64,000 bases of DNA from Frateuria terrea (GTDB lineage: Bacteria > Pseudomonadota > Gammaproteobacteria > Xanthomonadales > Rhodanobacteraceae), in the NCBI RefSeq assembly GCF_900115705.1, contig NZ_FOXL01000005.1:40444-104443 (forward strand). The letters run 5' to 3'. The translations under genes were made by a program, and so were the position numbers. Position 1 is the first letter of the stretch; each line of letters begins with the position of its first letter. The notes under the pieces are model-generated. The model was not told where the DNA came from. It saw only the letters and a program-made list of their open reading frames with translations, and did not search any database. Below are positions 17,889 through 26,413 of the stretch, one piece after another.

Positions 17889-18851
17889 TTACGGCACGCC
17901 CACCACGTTGCCGGCCAGGCCAAGCTTGGCCTTGATCTGGTCGCGTACGCGCTCGGCGTCGGCGCGCTGGACCTGCGGACCAGCGCGGACGCGCCACAGG
18001 GTCCGGCCGCCGCTCTTCACCGAATCGGTAAAACCATCGAAACCAGCTGCACGCAATTTGTCGCGCAGCGCATTGGCATCGGCCTGGCTGCCCATCGCCG
18101 CCACCTGCACCGCGTAGCCGCCGGCGCGCGATGGAGACGCGGCCGGCGCAGCCGCGACATCACCATGTTGGTCACTGGCGCGACTTTCAAGGTGCGCGGG
18201 CGCACCGGGAATGCTCTGGGTGATCCTCAGCCGTGCGGCCTCGGCGGCCGTGCGCGTGCCGAACGGTCCGGCAGTGACCAGGGTGAGCGTCTTGGCGCCC
18301 TGGCTGATCGGCTCGCCGGCGACCGGGTAGCCCAGCGCGCGCACCTTCTGCATCAGCCGCTGTGCGCCGGCGCTGGAGTAGGCGCTGAGGTTGAGCGTGT
18401 AGTCGCCACGCGCCGCGGTGCCGGCGGTATCGGCGCTACCGGCGGGCGCGCTGGTCGCCTGGGGTTGCTCGGCGGGCTTGTCCGCGGTCGGTGCAGGCTT
18501 GGCTGGCGTCGCCGGCTGCGGCGCCTGCGCTGGCGGCGCGGCGTTCGGATCCATCTCCACGTCGTGTGGGCGCCGCGAGGCGATGTCGACAGTCGCCAGG
18601 CGATCCGACGGCGCCGCGGCAGTCGACTGGCTGCGCGCGGGAATCACCGGTGCGGAGGTGCCACTACTGGCCGGCGCGTCCGGGTTGAGGCTCATCGTGC
18701 GCGTCTGCAGGTCGCGATCGGGCGCGGGCGGAATCGCCAGGCTTACCGCCTGGTCGCTGGTGGTGGTGGGCGGCGTGCTGGAGAAGAACATCGGCACGAA
18801 CAGCACCGCCAACGCAATCAGGACGAAGGCACCCAGCAGGCGTGTTTTCAA
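17889..18851 (-). CDS. SPOR domain-containing membrane-anchored protein
   Basis: About 320 residues. I prefer the TTG at 18851 (LKTRLLGAFVLIALAVLFV) because GGAG sits 8 bases upstream at 18860-18863. An ATG at 18878 in the same frame would add nine residues. A single N-terminal membrane anchor is followed by a long Pro/Ala-rich periplasmic linker. Two repeats with SPOR character follow: YTLNLSAYSSAGAQRLMQKV, and the better one GYAVQVAAMGSQADANALRD ending in WRVRAGPQ. SPOR domains bind denuded septal peptidoglycan. It occupies the dedD position of the folC-dedD-cvpA-purF operon. Confidence 0.88.
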   Translation of the reverse strand: MKTRLLGAFVLIALAVLFVPMFFSSTPPTTTSDQAVSLAIPPAPDRDLQTRTMSLNPDAPASSGTSAPVIPARSQSTAAAPSDRLATVDIASRRPHDVEMDPNAAPPAQAPQPATPAKPAPTADKPAEQPQATSAPAGSADTAGTAARGDYTLNLSAYSSAGAQRLMQKVRALGYPVAGEPISQGAKTLTLVTAGPFGTRTAAEAARLRITQSIPGAPAHLESRASDQHGDVAAAPAASPSRAGGYAVQVAAMGSQADANALRDKLRAAGFDGFTDSVKSGGRTLWRVRAGPQVQRADAERVRDQIKAKLGLAGNVVGVP

Positions 18852-18922
18852 GACTGAAGCTCCAAGGCGGCACGGCATGCAACAGCGGGATTATACCTGC
18901 CCGCGGCGCAGCCACGGTCCGC

Positions 18923-20215
18923 TCAGGCAGCCGGTTCAGCCAGCACCGCACTGGCGACGAAGAACGAGCCGAAGGCCAGGATGCATTCGCCCGGCCGCGC
19001 GTGTGCCCGCGCGGCGTCCAGCGCGGTCGGCACGTCGGCGTATGCGTCGAACACCGCTTGCGGCAGCGTCTGCCGCAAGACCCCGGAAAGCGCGGCGACC
19101 GGCATGCCGCGCGAGGAGGCCCGGTCGAGCCCGGCCAGGTGCCAGTGATCGATCCGCGCGCCGAGCGCAGCGATCACGCCAGCGACATCCTTGTCCGCCA
19201 GCGCGCCGTACACTGCGTGCACCCGTACGAAGCGGCGCAGGTCGAGCCACTCGGCCAGCGCCCGCGCGGCCTGCGGGTTGTGGCCGACGTCGACCACCCA
19301 TGCCGGGTCGCCGCCCAGCGATTGCAGCCGCGCCGGTATCCGTACGGCCATCAGGCCGTCGGCCGCCGCCTGGCCGAGGGCGATTGGCGCCGCCAGTCGG
19401 CCGTCGACGTCGAGCGCGTGCAGCGCGGCGATCGCGGCGGCGGCATTGGCGTATTGCACCGGTGCGGCCAGCGCCGGATCGGGCAACTCGAAGGCCGTGC
19501 CGTCGCGATGCTGCCAGCGCCAACCCTGCGCGCGCCGTTCCGCCCGAAAGTCGTGCCCGGCGCGCTGCACACGCGCGCCGCCGGCCGCCAACGTATCGAG
19601 CAGTCCGGCGGGCGGATCCAGTTCGCCGATGATCGCAGGCCGGTCGCTGCGCGCGATGCCGGCTTTTTCGCGGCCGATGCTGTCGCGGTCGTTGCCGAGC
19701 CAGTCCATGTGGTCCATGTCGATGGTGGTGATCACCACGGCGTCGGCATCGACGATGTTCACCGCATCCAGCCGGCCGCCGAGGCCCACTTCCAGTACGG
19801 CTACGTCCAGGTCGGAGCGGGCGAAAAGATCGAGTGCGGCGAGCGTGCCATATTCGAAATAGGTCAACGCGATGGCGTCCGCGCCGCCGGTGCGCGCTGC
19901 CTCGATGCGCTCGAAGGACGCGACCAGTTGCTCGTCGCTGACGTCGCGGCCATGGATGCGCACGCGTTCGTTGTAATGCAGCAGGTGCGGGGAGGTGTAA
20001 CAGCCGACGCGGCGTCCGGCCGCGTGCAACATGGCCTCCAGCAGTGCCACGGTGGAGCCCTTGCCGTTGGTGCCGCCGACCGTGATCACTCGTCGCCCCG
20101 GTGGTTGCGCGCCCATCCGGCGCCATACCTCGCGCACGCGTTCGAGGCCCAACTCGATGCTGCGCGGGTGAACACGTTCCTGGTAGGCCAGCCATTCGGC
20201 GAGCGTGCGGGGCAT
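18923..20215 (-). CDS. folC: Bifunctional dihydrofolate synthase / folylpolyglutamate synthase
   Basis: A 430-residue Mur-ligase-fold enzyme. The P-loop GGTNGKGST is near residues 46-54, with the folate-binding YTSPHLLHYNERVRI and the metal/ATP site LEVGLGGRLDAVN. It adds glutamates to dihydropteroate and folates in the cytoplasm. The start MPRTLAEWLAYQER is the normal beginning. It is the first gene of the folC-SPOR-cvpA-purF operon; repeat DNA lies upstream. Confidence 0.95.
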   Translation of the reverse strand: MPRTLAEWLAYQERVHPRSIELGLERVREVWRRMGAQPPGRRVITVGGTNGKGSTVALLEAMLHAAGRRVGCYTSPHLLHYNERVRIHGRDVSDEQLVASFERIEAARTGGADAIALTYFEYGTLAALDLFARSDLDVAVLEVGLGGRLDAVNIVDADAVVITTIDMDHMDWLGNDRDSIGREKAGIARSDRPAIIGELDPPAGLLDTLAAGGARVQRAGHDFRAERRAQGWRWQHRDGTAFELPDPALAAPVQYANAAAAIAALHALDVDGRLAAPIALGQAAADGLMAVRIPARLQSLGGDPAWVVDVGHNPQAARALAEWLDLRRFVRVHAVYGALADKDVAGVIAALGARIDHWHLAGLDRASSRGMPVAALSGVLRQTLPQAVFDAYADVPTALDAARAHARPGECILAFGSFFVASAVLAEPAA

Positions 20216-20261
20216 GAGAGGGTCTCTTGGGCGGGGCGGCGCGCAGCTTACGGCATCGAGG

Positions 20262-20631
20262 ACGCGCGGCGCTTTGCTGCTTTTTGGGCTTTTGGTCTTT
20301 TTTTGCGTTCTTGCGTGGGCTCTCCGCGACTTCGCTCGCCTGCCGCGGGCTTCTCATCGCCTGTCGGCGTTCGGGTCACTTTTCCTTGCTGGCCCAAAGA
20401 AAAGTAACCAAAAAGAAATGGCCTGGTTCAGCCCGGTGGGGGACAAGAGCTAGGTGTCACTTCGCCTTGCCGGGCGGGTCCCTCGCTCTTAGATGAGCTG
20501 CAGCCGCTTTGCTACGGGCGCTCGGGGGCTGGAGCAAGGGAAGGTTGTTCGCCGTGCGGGTTCCGCTGGCTGCGTGAGTTGTCGCGGATGAATCGGCAGA
20601 GCGACAGGCAGCGAAGGCGAGTCCCGCCCCC
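20262..20631. repeat. Composite intergenic repeat region between folC and the metal ATPase
   Basis: This gap of about 415 bases has no convincing gene. At 20374-20409 an imperfect inverted repeat, GGTCACTTTTCCTTG against CAAAGAAAAGTAACC, resembles an element seen in many Xanthomonadales and other proteobacterial intergenic regions, where its translation 'AQRKVTKKK' is often miscalled as a protein. At 20626-20665 a CCCCAACC...TTTTCCCC...GGGGTGG element resembles the repeats at 30449, 46328 and 49958. It reads into the last codons of the ATPase gene. Boundaries are approximate. Confidence 0.5.
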
Positions 20632-23187
20632 TTACCCCAACCTTTTCCCCGGAGCAGAGGGGTGGCCAAGAGGCATGCGGCGCAACCGCAGCGCGTTGGA
20701 TACCACCGACACCGACGACAGGCTCATCGCCAGCGCGGCGACCATCGGCGACAGCACCACGCCAAGCAACGGATAAAGCACCCCTGCCGCCAACGGCACC
20801 CCCACCGCGTTGTAGAGAAACGCAAAGAACAGGTTCTGGCGGATGTTCCGCACCGTCGCCTGGGACAACCCGCGCGCCCTCGCGATCGCCGAAAGCTCGC
20901 CCTTGACCAAGGTGACCTGTGCGCTCTCCATCGCCACGTCGGTGCCACTGCCCATGGCGATGCCGACATCCGCCGCCGCCAAGGCAGGCGCATCGTTGAT
21001 GCCATCGCCCGCCATCGCCACACGGCGTCCCTCGCGCTTGAGCCGCTCGACCACCGCAGCCTTGTCCGCCGGCGAGACGTCCGCATGCACCTCTTCGATG
21101 CGCAACTGCCGCGCCACCGCCTGCGCCGTGGTGGCGTTGTCGCCCGTGAGCATGACGATGCGCAGGCCCTCGCGCCGCAGCGTATCGAGCGCGGCGGGCG
21201 TGCCCGGCTTGATGCGGTCGGCCACGGCGATCAGGCCGGCCAGCGTGCCGTCCACGGCCACGAACATCACGGTCGCCCCGTCACCGCGCAGGCGTTCGGC
21301 CTGCTGCGCTGCGGTGTCGCCCAGCGGCATGCCGAGCTCCTCGAGCAGGCGGGCGTTGCCCAGCGCCGCCTCGCTGCCGTCGACCTGCCCACGCACGCCG
21401 CGCCCCGCATACGAGCGGAAGCCGGTCGCCGGCAGAACCGCCACGCCCTCGTCCGACGCTCCGCTGACGATCGCGCGCGCCAGCGGATGCTCGCTCGCTT
21501 GCTCCAGCGCGGCCGCCAGGGCAAGCAACCGTTCGCGTGGCAGATCGCCCAGGGCCACCACCTCGCGCAGCGCGGGACGCCCCTCGGTGAGCGTGCCGGT
21601 CTTGTCCAGCACCAGCGTATCGACCCTGTGCAATGCCTCGATCGCGGCCGCGTCGCGGAACAGCACGCCGGCCTGCGCGCCACGGCCGCTGGCGACCATG
21701 ATCGAGATCGGCGTGGCCAGTCCCAACGCACACGGGCAGGCAATGATCAGCACCGACACCGCGGCGATCAGCGCATGCGCCAGCCGCGGCTGCGGTCCGA
21801 GCATGGCCCAGGCGGCGAACGCCAGCACCGCCACCGCGACCACCGCCGGCACGAACCACGCGGCCACGCGGTCGGCTAGCCGCTGCAAGGGCGCACGACT
21901 GCGCTGGGCCTGCGCGACCAGTGCGACGATCTGCGCCAGCAGCGTTTCGCCGCCAACTTTTTCCGCGCGCAGCACCAGCGTGCCGTCCTGGTTGACCGTT
22001 CCGGCGGTGAGGCGGTCGCCGACCGTCTTGGCGACCGGCATCGGTTCGCCGGTGAGCATCGCTTCGTCGACATGGCTCTGGCCATCGGTAGCCACACCAT
22101 CGACCGGCACCTTTTCGCCCGGACGCACGCGCAGCAGATCGCCCATGCGCACCGCCGCCAGTGGCACCTCGTGCTCTTGTCCGTGCTCGATGCGATGCGC
22201 GGTCTTCGGCGCCAGCCCGAGCAGTGCCTTGAGCGCCTCGCCCGTGCGACGGCGCGCGCGCAGTTCGAGCCAGTCGCCGAGCGTGACCAGCGTGACGATC
22301 ACCGCCGCCGATTCGAAGTACACGCCCACGCGGCCGTGCGAGCGGAGGCTGGCCGGGAACAGACCTGGCGCGAGCAGCGCGACCACGCTGTAGAGCAAGG
22401 CCACGCCGGTGCCCAGCGCGATCAGCGTGTACATGTTCGGCGACCAGGGCGCGAGCGAACGCCAGCCGCGCCGGAAGAACGGCGCGCCACCCCAGAGCAC
22501 CACCACGCTGGCCAGCAGCGCCTCGATCCAGCCGAGCGCGCCGGCCCAGCGCATCGGCCAGGGACGGCCCGTCAGGTGGGGCCCCATTGCCAGCACCAGT
22601 ATGGGCAGGGTCAGCGCGACCAACCAGCCGAAGCGGCGCGCCAGGGCCCGCACCTCAGCGTCGCCGTCGGCGGCGGCGCTGGGCGCGAGCGGCTCCAGCG
22701 CCATGCCGCACTTGGGGCAATCGCCCGGCCCCACCTGGCGCACTTCCGGGTGCATGGGACAGGTGTAGATGGCTTCGGGGCTTGCCGCCGGCGCGTCACG
22801 TTCGCCCAGGAAATCCTCGGGCGCCACGACGAAGCGCTCGCGACAGCGGGCGCTGCAGAAGTACCAGGTGCGTCCCGCATGCTCCGCGCGATGGCGGGCT
22901 GCATGCGGATCGACATCCATGCCGCAGACCGGATCCCTGGCGGTGTGGGCGCCCACGCTGGCCAGAGGTGCGGCGTGGCCGTGACAGCAACTGCTGGGGC
23001 CCGGGGCCGATGGGGCTTCCAGGTAATCCCGCGGCGAGGCGAGGAACCGCTCGCGGCAGCGAGCACCGCAGAAATGGTAGGTCCGTTGCGCATGCTCGGC
23101 GTGGTATGGCGTACGGGCCGGGTCGACCGCCATGCCACAGACCGGATCCCGTTCGCCCGTCGCCGTGGACGCATGGCAGCCGCTCAC
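20632..23187 (-). CDS. Heavy-metal (copper/silver-type) P1B ATPase with two YHS domains
   Basis: An 851-residue export ATPase. GTG 23187 is chosen because it overlaps the MerR stop (GTGA). Two tandem YHS modules come first: DPVCGM at 14-19 with Cys40/Cys44, and DPVCGM at 85-90 with Cys111/Cys115. A small heavy-metal-binding domain YTCPMHPEV...CPKCGM follows at 141-162. The ATPase core has TGE at 379-381, the metal-site CPC at 484-486, DKTGT at 528-532 and [11 protein letters not shown] plus YHS points to Cu(I)/Ag(I), but Pb or Zn cannot be excluded. The last codons run into repeat DNA. Confidence 0.92.
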   Translation of the reverse strand: MSGCHASTATGERDPVCGMAVDPARTPYHAEHAQRTYHFCGARCRERFLASPRDYLEAPSAPGPSSCCHGHAAPLASVGAHTARDPVCGMDVDPHAARHRAEHAGRTWYFCSARCRERFVVAPEDFLGERDAPAASPEAIYTCPMHPEVRQVGPGDCPKCGMALEPLAPSAAADGDAEVRALARRFGWLVALTLPILVLAMGPHLTGRPWPMRWAGALGWIEALLASVVVLWGGAPFFRRGWRSLAPWSPNMYTLIALGTGVALLYSVVALLAPGLFPASLRSHGRVGVYFESAAVIVTLVTLGDWLELRARRRTGEALKALLGLAPKTAHRIEHGQEHEVPLAAVRMGDLLRVRPGEKVPVDGVATDGQSHVDEAMLTGEPMPVAKTVGDRLTAGTVNQDGTLVLRAEKVGGETLLAQIVALVAQAQRSRAPLQRLADRVAAWFVPAVVAVAVLAFAAWAMLGPQPRLAHALIAAVSVLIIACPCALGLATPISIMVASGRGAQAGVLFRDAAAIEALHRVDTLVLDKTGTLTEGRPALREVVALGDLPRERLLALAAALEQASEHPLARAIVSGASDEGVAVLPATGFRSYAGRGVRGQVDGSEAALGNARLLEELGMPLGDTAAQQAERLRGDGATVMFVAVDGTLAGLIAVADRIKPGTPAALDTLRREGLRIVMLTGDNATTAQAVARQLRIEEVHADVSPADKAAVVERLKREGRRVAMAGDGINDAPALAAADVGIAMGSGTDVAMESAQVTLVKGELSAIARARGLSQATVRNIRQNLFFAFLYNAVGVPLAAGVLYPLLGVVLSPMVAALAMSLSSVSVVSNALRLRRMPLGHPSAPGKRLG

Positions 23188-23603
23188 GGGCGTCCCTCCC
23201 CGCTCAGCGCGCGCAGGATCGGACACTGCTCGGGCGCACCATGGCCGGGGCAGGCCTCGACCAGTTCGGCCAGCCCGGCACGGACGCGTTCCAGTTCGGC
23301 GATGCGCGCCTCGATATCGGCCAGTCGCCGCTGCGCGCGCTGCCTTACCGCCTTGACGCCACGCTGCCGGTCGGCAGAGAGCGCGAGCAGCTCGCGGATT
23401 TCTTCCAGTGTGAAACCGAGGTTCTTTGCGCGCCGGATAAAACGTAGCTGCGCCACCGTACCCTCGCCATAGCTCCGATAGCCGGAGGGACGTCTCGTCG
23501 GTTCGGGCAGCAGGCCTTCGCGCTCGTAGTAGCGGATCGTGTCGATGGCCACGCCGGCGCGCTTGGCGACGGCACCGATGGTGAGTGCGGCTTGGATGTT
23601 CAT
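23184..23603 (-). CDS. MerR-family metal-responsive regulator (CueR-like)
   Basis: A 139-residue MerR protein. It has the winged helix ([20 protein letters not shown], then [19 protein letters not shown]), the [14 protein letters not shown] hinge, a long dimerisation helix and a C-terminal metal loop with Cys118 and Cys127 ([12 protein letters not shown]). The two-Cys CPG...CPI loop is close to CueR-type Cu(I)/Ag(I) sensors. The position that is Cys in divalent-metal sensors appears to be Val. It overlaps the ATPase gene by 4 bases and should regulate its own operon. Confidence 0.9.
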   Translation of the reverse strand: MNIQAALTIGAVAKRAGVAIDTIRYYEREGLLPEPTRRPSGYRSYGEGTVAQLRFIRRAKNLGFTLEEIRELLALSADRQRGVKAVRQRAQRRLADIEARIAELERVRAGLAELVEACPGHGAPEQCPILRALSGEGRP

Positions 23604-23609
23604 GGGGCA

Positions 23610-23641
23610 AGTCTAGACCCTTGATCCAGGTCCAGTGTCAA
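23610..23641 (-). promoter_or_regulatory. MerR-type promoter with 20-base spacer
   Basis: On the minus strand, TTGACA (-35, 23636-23641) and TAGACT (-10, 23610-23615) are separated by 20 bases, the over-long spacing typical of MerR-controlled promoters. The spacer contains the interrupted dyad GACC...GGGTC expected of a MerR operator. The -10 ends only six bases before the merR ATG, so the transcript should start at or very near the start codon (leaderless). Confidence 0.72.
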
Positions 23642-23699
23642 GCGCCCGCAAACAACTCTTTTCCGTCGCTACGACCGGGCGGCCAACCGTGTCTGCGGT

Positions 23700-24257
23700 T
23701 CAGCGCTTGAGGATGGTGTGCACCCATTGCACGTAGCGGTCGACGAAGCCTTGCAGGAACTTGCGCGTGCTCTCGACCGTGATCTCACCGTTGGGGTCCA
23801 CCGGTCCGTCGTCCTTGAACTGCACGAATACCTCTGGCTGTCCCAGCAACGGGACGTCCAGATAAGCGAGCACGTTGCGCAGATGCTGTTGTGCCAGCGC
23901 ACTGCCGGTCGCGCCGATGGATGCGCCGATGACCGCGCCGGGTTTGCCGGCAAAGGAGTTGGTGCCCCAGGGTCGCGAAGCGATGTCGATGGCGTTCTTC
24001 AGTACGCCGGGAACCGAACGGTTGTACTCGGGGGTCACGAACAGCAGTGCATCGGCAGCCTCGATCTGCTGTTTCAGCTGCTGGCATGAGGTCGGGTAGT
24101 TACCGTCGAAATCCTGGTCGTACAAGGGCAGGCCGCCGATCTCCACGTGCTCGAACGCAAGCTCGCCCGGGGCAAGTTTCTCGACCGCCCGGGCCAGGCG
24201 ACGGTTGAAGGAATCCTTGCGCAGGCTGCCGACCAGCATGGCTACTTTGATGCTCAT
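23700..24257 (-). CDS. NADPH-dependent FMN reductase / NAD(P)H oxidoreductase
   Basis: A 185-residue flavodoxin-like protein. It begins MSIKVAMLVGSLRKDSFNRR (the GSLRxxSxN phosphate loop) and has the FMN-binding FVTPEYNRSVPGVLKNAID and KPGAVIGASIGATGS, all characteristic of the ArsH/ChrR/YieF-like NADPH:FMN reductases. Such enzymes reduce quinones, azo dyes or metals such as chromate. It is separated from merR by about 95 bases and on the same strand, so a link to metal stress is possible but not shown. Upstream is a 350-base gap that also holds the promoter of the divergent GGDEF gene. Confidence 0.9.
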   Translation of the reverse strand: MSIKVAMLVGSLRKDSFNRRLARAVEKLAPGELAFEHVEIGGLPLYDQDFDGNYPTSCQQLKQQIEAADALLFVTPEYNRSVPGVLKNAIDIASRPWGTNSFAGKPGAVIGASIGATGSALAQQHLRNVLAYLDVPLLGQPEVFVQFKDDGPVDPNGEITVESTRKFLQGFVDRYVQWVHTILKR

Positions 24258-24430
24258 GGCGCGTCTCCGCCGGGCACGCCTGCACGGGCGGCACCGTTTC
24301 GTGAAGGGCGCGGCACCGACTGCTCGGATGGGTCCATAGCTACCCCACAGGGTCAGACACGGCCGCGATTCGGCGAGCATGCCGGCAACGCCGCCAAGGG
24401 GTCGTGAGCGTTCGCGCACGCGGCATTGCA

Positions 24431-24448
24431 TTGGCACAGACCCTGCTT
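24431..24448 (+). promoter_or_regulatory. Candidate sigma-54 promoter upstream of the DISM-GGDEF gene
   Basis: TTGGCAC, five bases, then CTGCTT places GG (24433-24434) and GC (24445-24446) exactly 10 bases apart, the -24/-12 spacing of RpoN promoters. It is correctly oriented in the 350-base intergenic gap (24258-24610) and would give a leader of 100-150 bases. I did not find a clear enhancer site. Nothing else is recognised in that gap. Confidence 0.55.
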
Positions 24449-24610
24449 TACCAACCGCTGGCTCGTCAGCAAAAAAGCGAGCGAAGGACCGGACGGTTCG
24501 CGTAGGATCGTCTTGAGCTCAGGCGCACTGGCTGCAAGCAGCCGACGGCCTGTCAGGGGTTGAGCGCGGGCGCGCGGATGCGCAGCCTGTCGCGAAGCGG
24601 GGTCGAGGGG

Positions 24611-26359
24611 ATGCGAGAGTTGTCCGCAGCAAACATCTGGAACCGTTGCAGGCTTCCGCTGGTCGGTGGCCTGCTCGGTTTCGTGTGGCTGTGGTTCGGC
24701 GTGGTGCATGCCTCCGTGCTGCTGGACGGCGGCTGGCGAGAAGTGCGCCCTGGCGACACACCCGCCGCAGTGCTCGAGCAGTTCCGCCAGGGTCAGTTGG
24801 CGGCGTTCGAGCCCTCCCTGCTGCACAGCTTCCCGCGCGAGGGCTCGGGCAGCTGGGTCGTGCTGCGCCCGCAGCCCCCCTGGGTGGACGAGGAGCGGGT
24901 GCTGACGATCTACCCGCCCGCGCTGGGCCGCATCACCATCTACAACGCGGACGGCCAGACCAGCACGCTGGCGCTGGACGAAGCCGGCGGACCGACGCTC
25001 GGCCACGGCCGGCTGGCGTATCGCTATCCGGCCAGCGTACCGGCCTCGTCGCTGGTGCTGCTGAAGCTGGAGCCGATGGAAGGACTGTCGCCGCCCCTGA
25101 GCTTCCACATGGAATCGCTGACCGCGTTCCTCGCGCACGACGCGCACTGGCTGACGCTGTTCAGCGCCTGCTTCGCGGTGATGCTGACGATGGCGCTGAT
25201 GGCGCTGTGCTTTGCGTTGATGTTGCGCGACAACACTTTTTCCTGGTACGCCGGCTACGTTTTCTGTTACGCGCTGATCCAGAGCCTGCAGACCGGCTTC
25301 CTGTTCCACCCGCTGGAGTTCGGCTGGCTGGCGCCCTCGGCGAGCCTGCTCGAATCGGCGGCGATCGCGTTGTCGGTGGCGTTCGCCGCCTTGTTCATGG
25401 CCCGCTTCTGCGAACTGCAGCGCTTTGCGCCCCTGCTGCGCGCACCGGTGCTGGCGCTGGCCATCGGCATGCCGCTGCTGGTGCTGATGCGCAGCAGCTC
25501 GATCGGCCTGCTGGTGGACGTGGCGCAGGCGCTGGTCGATCCGTTGCTGATCCTGGGCGCGCTGCTGATGCTGCTCACCGCCACCGTGGCGGCTGCGCAC
25601 GGCTCCCGCCACGCCTGGTTCTTCCTCGCCGGGTGGACCCCGTTGCTGGCGCTCACCGCCCTGTCGACCGCCCAACTCAGCGGTGCCCTGCCGGGCATGA
25701 GCTGGATCAGCGACGCCAGCGTAGTCGCCGGAGCCTTCGAGGCGATCGTGCTGTCGGTCGGCCTGGGCGACCGTGCGCTCACCATGCGCCGCGACCGCGA
25801 TTTGGTGCGCGCGCTGGCCGACAACGATTCGCTCACCGGCGTGCTCAACCGCCGCGCCTGGAGCGAGGGCGCCGAAGCGGTGCTGGAGGAAAGCACCGGC
25901 CGGCCGGTGGCGTTGCTGTTCCTGGACCTGGACCGCTTCAAGCTGCTCAACGACCAGCAGGGCCATCGCGCCGGCGATCGTGCGTTGATCGAGGTGGCCG
26001 AGGCATTGCGCGCTGAATTGCGTCCGTCCGACCTGCTCGGCCGCTACGGCGGCGAGGAATTCATCGCCATGCTCGACGGCGTGGTACAGGAGCAGGCCAT
26101 GCAGGTCGCCACGCGCCTGTGCCGGCGCGTGCATCGGCTGGAGATTCCGGTCAACCAGGAGTTCATGCTCAGCGTCAGTATCGGAGTGGCGATGCGCACC
26201 TTCAGCGACACCGTGGAGACGCTGATCGAGCGCGCCGACCAGGCGATGTACCAGGCCAAGGTGAACGGCCGCAATCAGGCACGCCTGTACGACGGACCGC
26301 GAGGCATCACCGATGATTCGTGGGAGCGCGTGAGCGAAGTCGAAGACGGAGCGGGATGA
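24611..26359 (+). CDS. Diguanylate cyclase with 7TM-DISM sensor (DISMED2-7TM-GGDEF)
   Basis: About 582 residues. The start is uncertain: ATG 24611 is used, while ATG 24578 and TTG 24560 or 24620 are also in frame. A signal-like first helix precedes a periplasmic DISMED2-type beta domain with GDTPAAVLEQFRQGQLAAF. Seven membrane segments and a C-terminal GGDEF domain follow. The active site is GGEEF, preceded five residues earlier by the RPSD inhibitory I-site; DNDSLTGVLNRRAW and DLDRFKLLND are intact, so it should make c-di-GMP and be product-inhibited. A probable sigma-54 promoter precedes it. Confidence 0.9.
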   Translation: MRELSAANIWNRCRLPLVGGLLGFVWLWFGVVHASVLLDGGWREVRPGDTPAAVLEQFRQGQLAAFEPSLLHSFPREGSGSWVVLRPQPPWVDEERVLTIYPPALGRITIYNADGQTSTLALDEAGGPTLGHGRLAYRYPASVPASSLVLLKLEPMEGLSPPLSFHMESLTAFLAHDAHWLTLFSACFAVMLTMALMALCFALMLRDNTFSWYAGYVFCYALIQSLQTGFLFHPLEFGWLAPSASLLESAAIALSVAFAALFMARFCELQRFAPLLRAPVLALAIGMPLLVLMRSSSIGLLVDVAQALVDPLLILGALLMLLTATVAAAHGSRHAWFFLAGWTPLLALTALSTAQLSGALPGMSWISDASVVAGAFEAIVLSVGLGDRALTMRRDRDLVRALADNDSLTGVLNRRAWSEGAEAVLEESTGRPVALLFLDLDRFKLLNDQQGHRAGDRALIEVAEALRAELRPSDLLGRYGGEEFIAMLDGVVQEQAMQVATRLCRRVHRLEIPVNQEFMLSVSIGVAMRTFSDTVETLIERADQAMYQAKVNGRNQARLYDGPRGITDDSWERVSEVEDGAG

Positions 26360-26363
26360 TCCG

Positions 26364-26412
26364 CCCTCGCTTGCCGGGAGGGGGCCGTGCCACGGCCCCT
26401 CCCCGGCGAGGG
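26364..26412. terminator. Long hairpin between convergent genes
   Basis: CCCTCGC...GGGGGCCGTG pairs with CACGGCCCCT...GCGAGGG in a nearly continuous stem of about 22 bp, between the stops of the GGDEF and E1 genes. There is no T tract on either side, so it may be a GC-rich terminator, an mRNA-stabilising hairpin or a repeat remnant. Confidence 0.45.
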
Positions 26413-26413
26413 C

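Noticed and set aside
20216..20496. Small proteins between folC and the metal ATPase
   Set aside because: The frames translate repeat DNA (the 'AQRKVTKKK' type) and have no start context; treated as a repeat.
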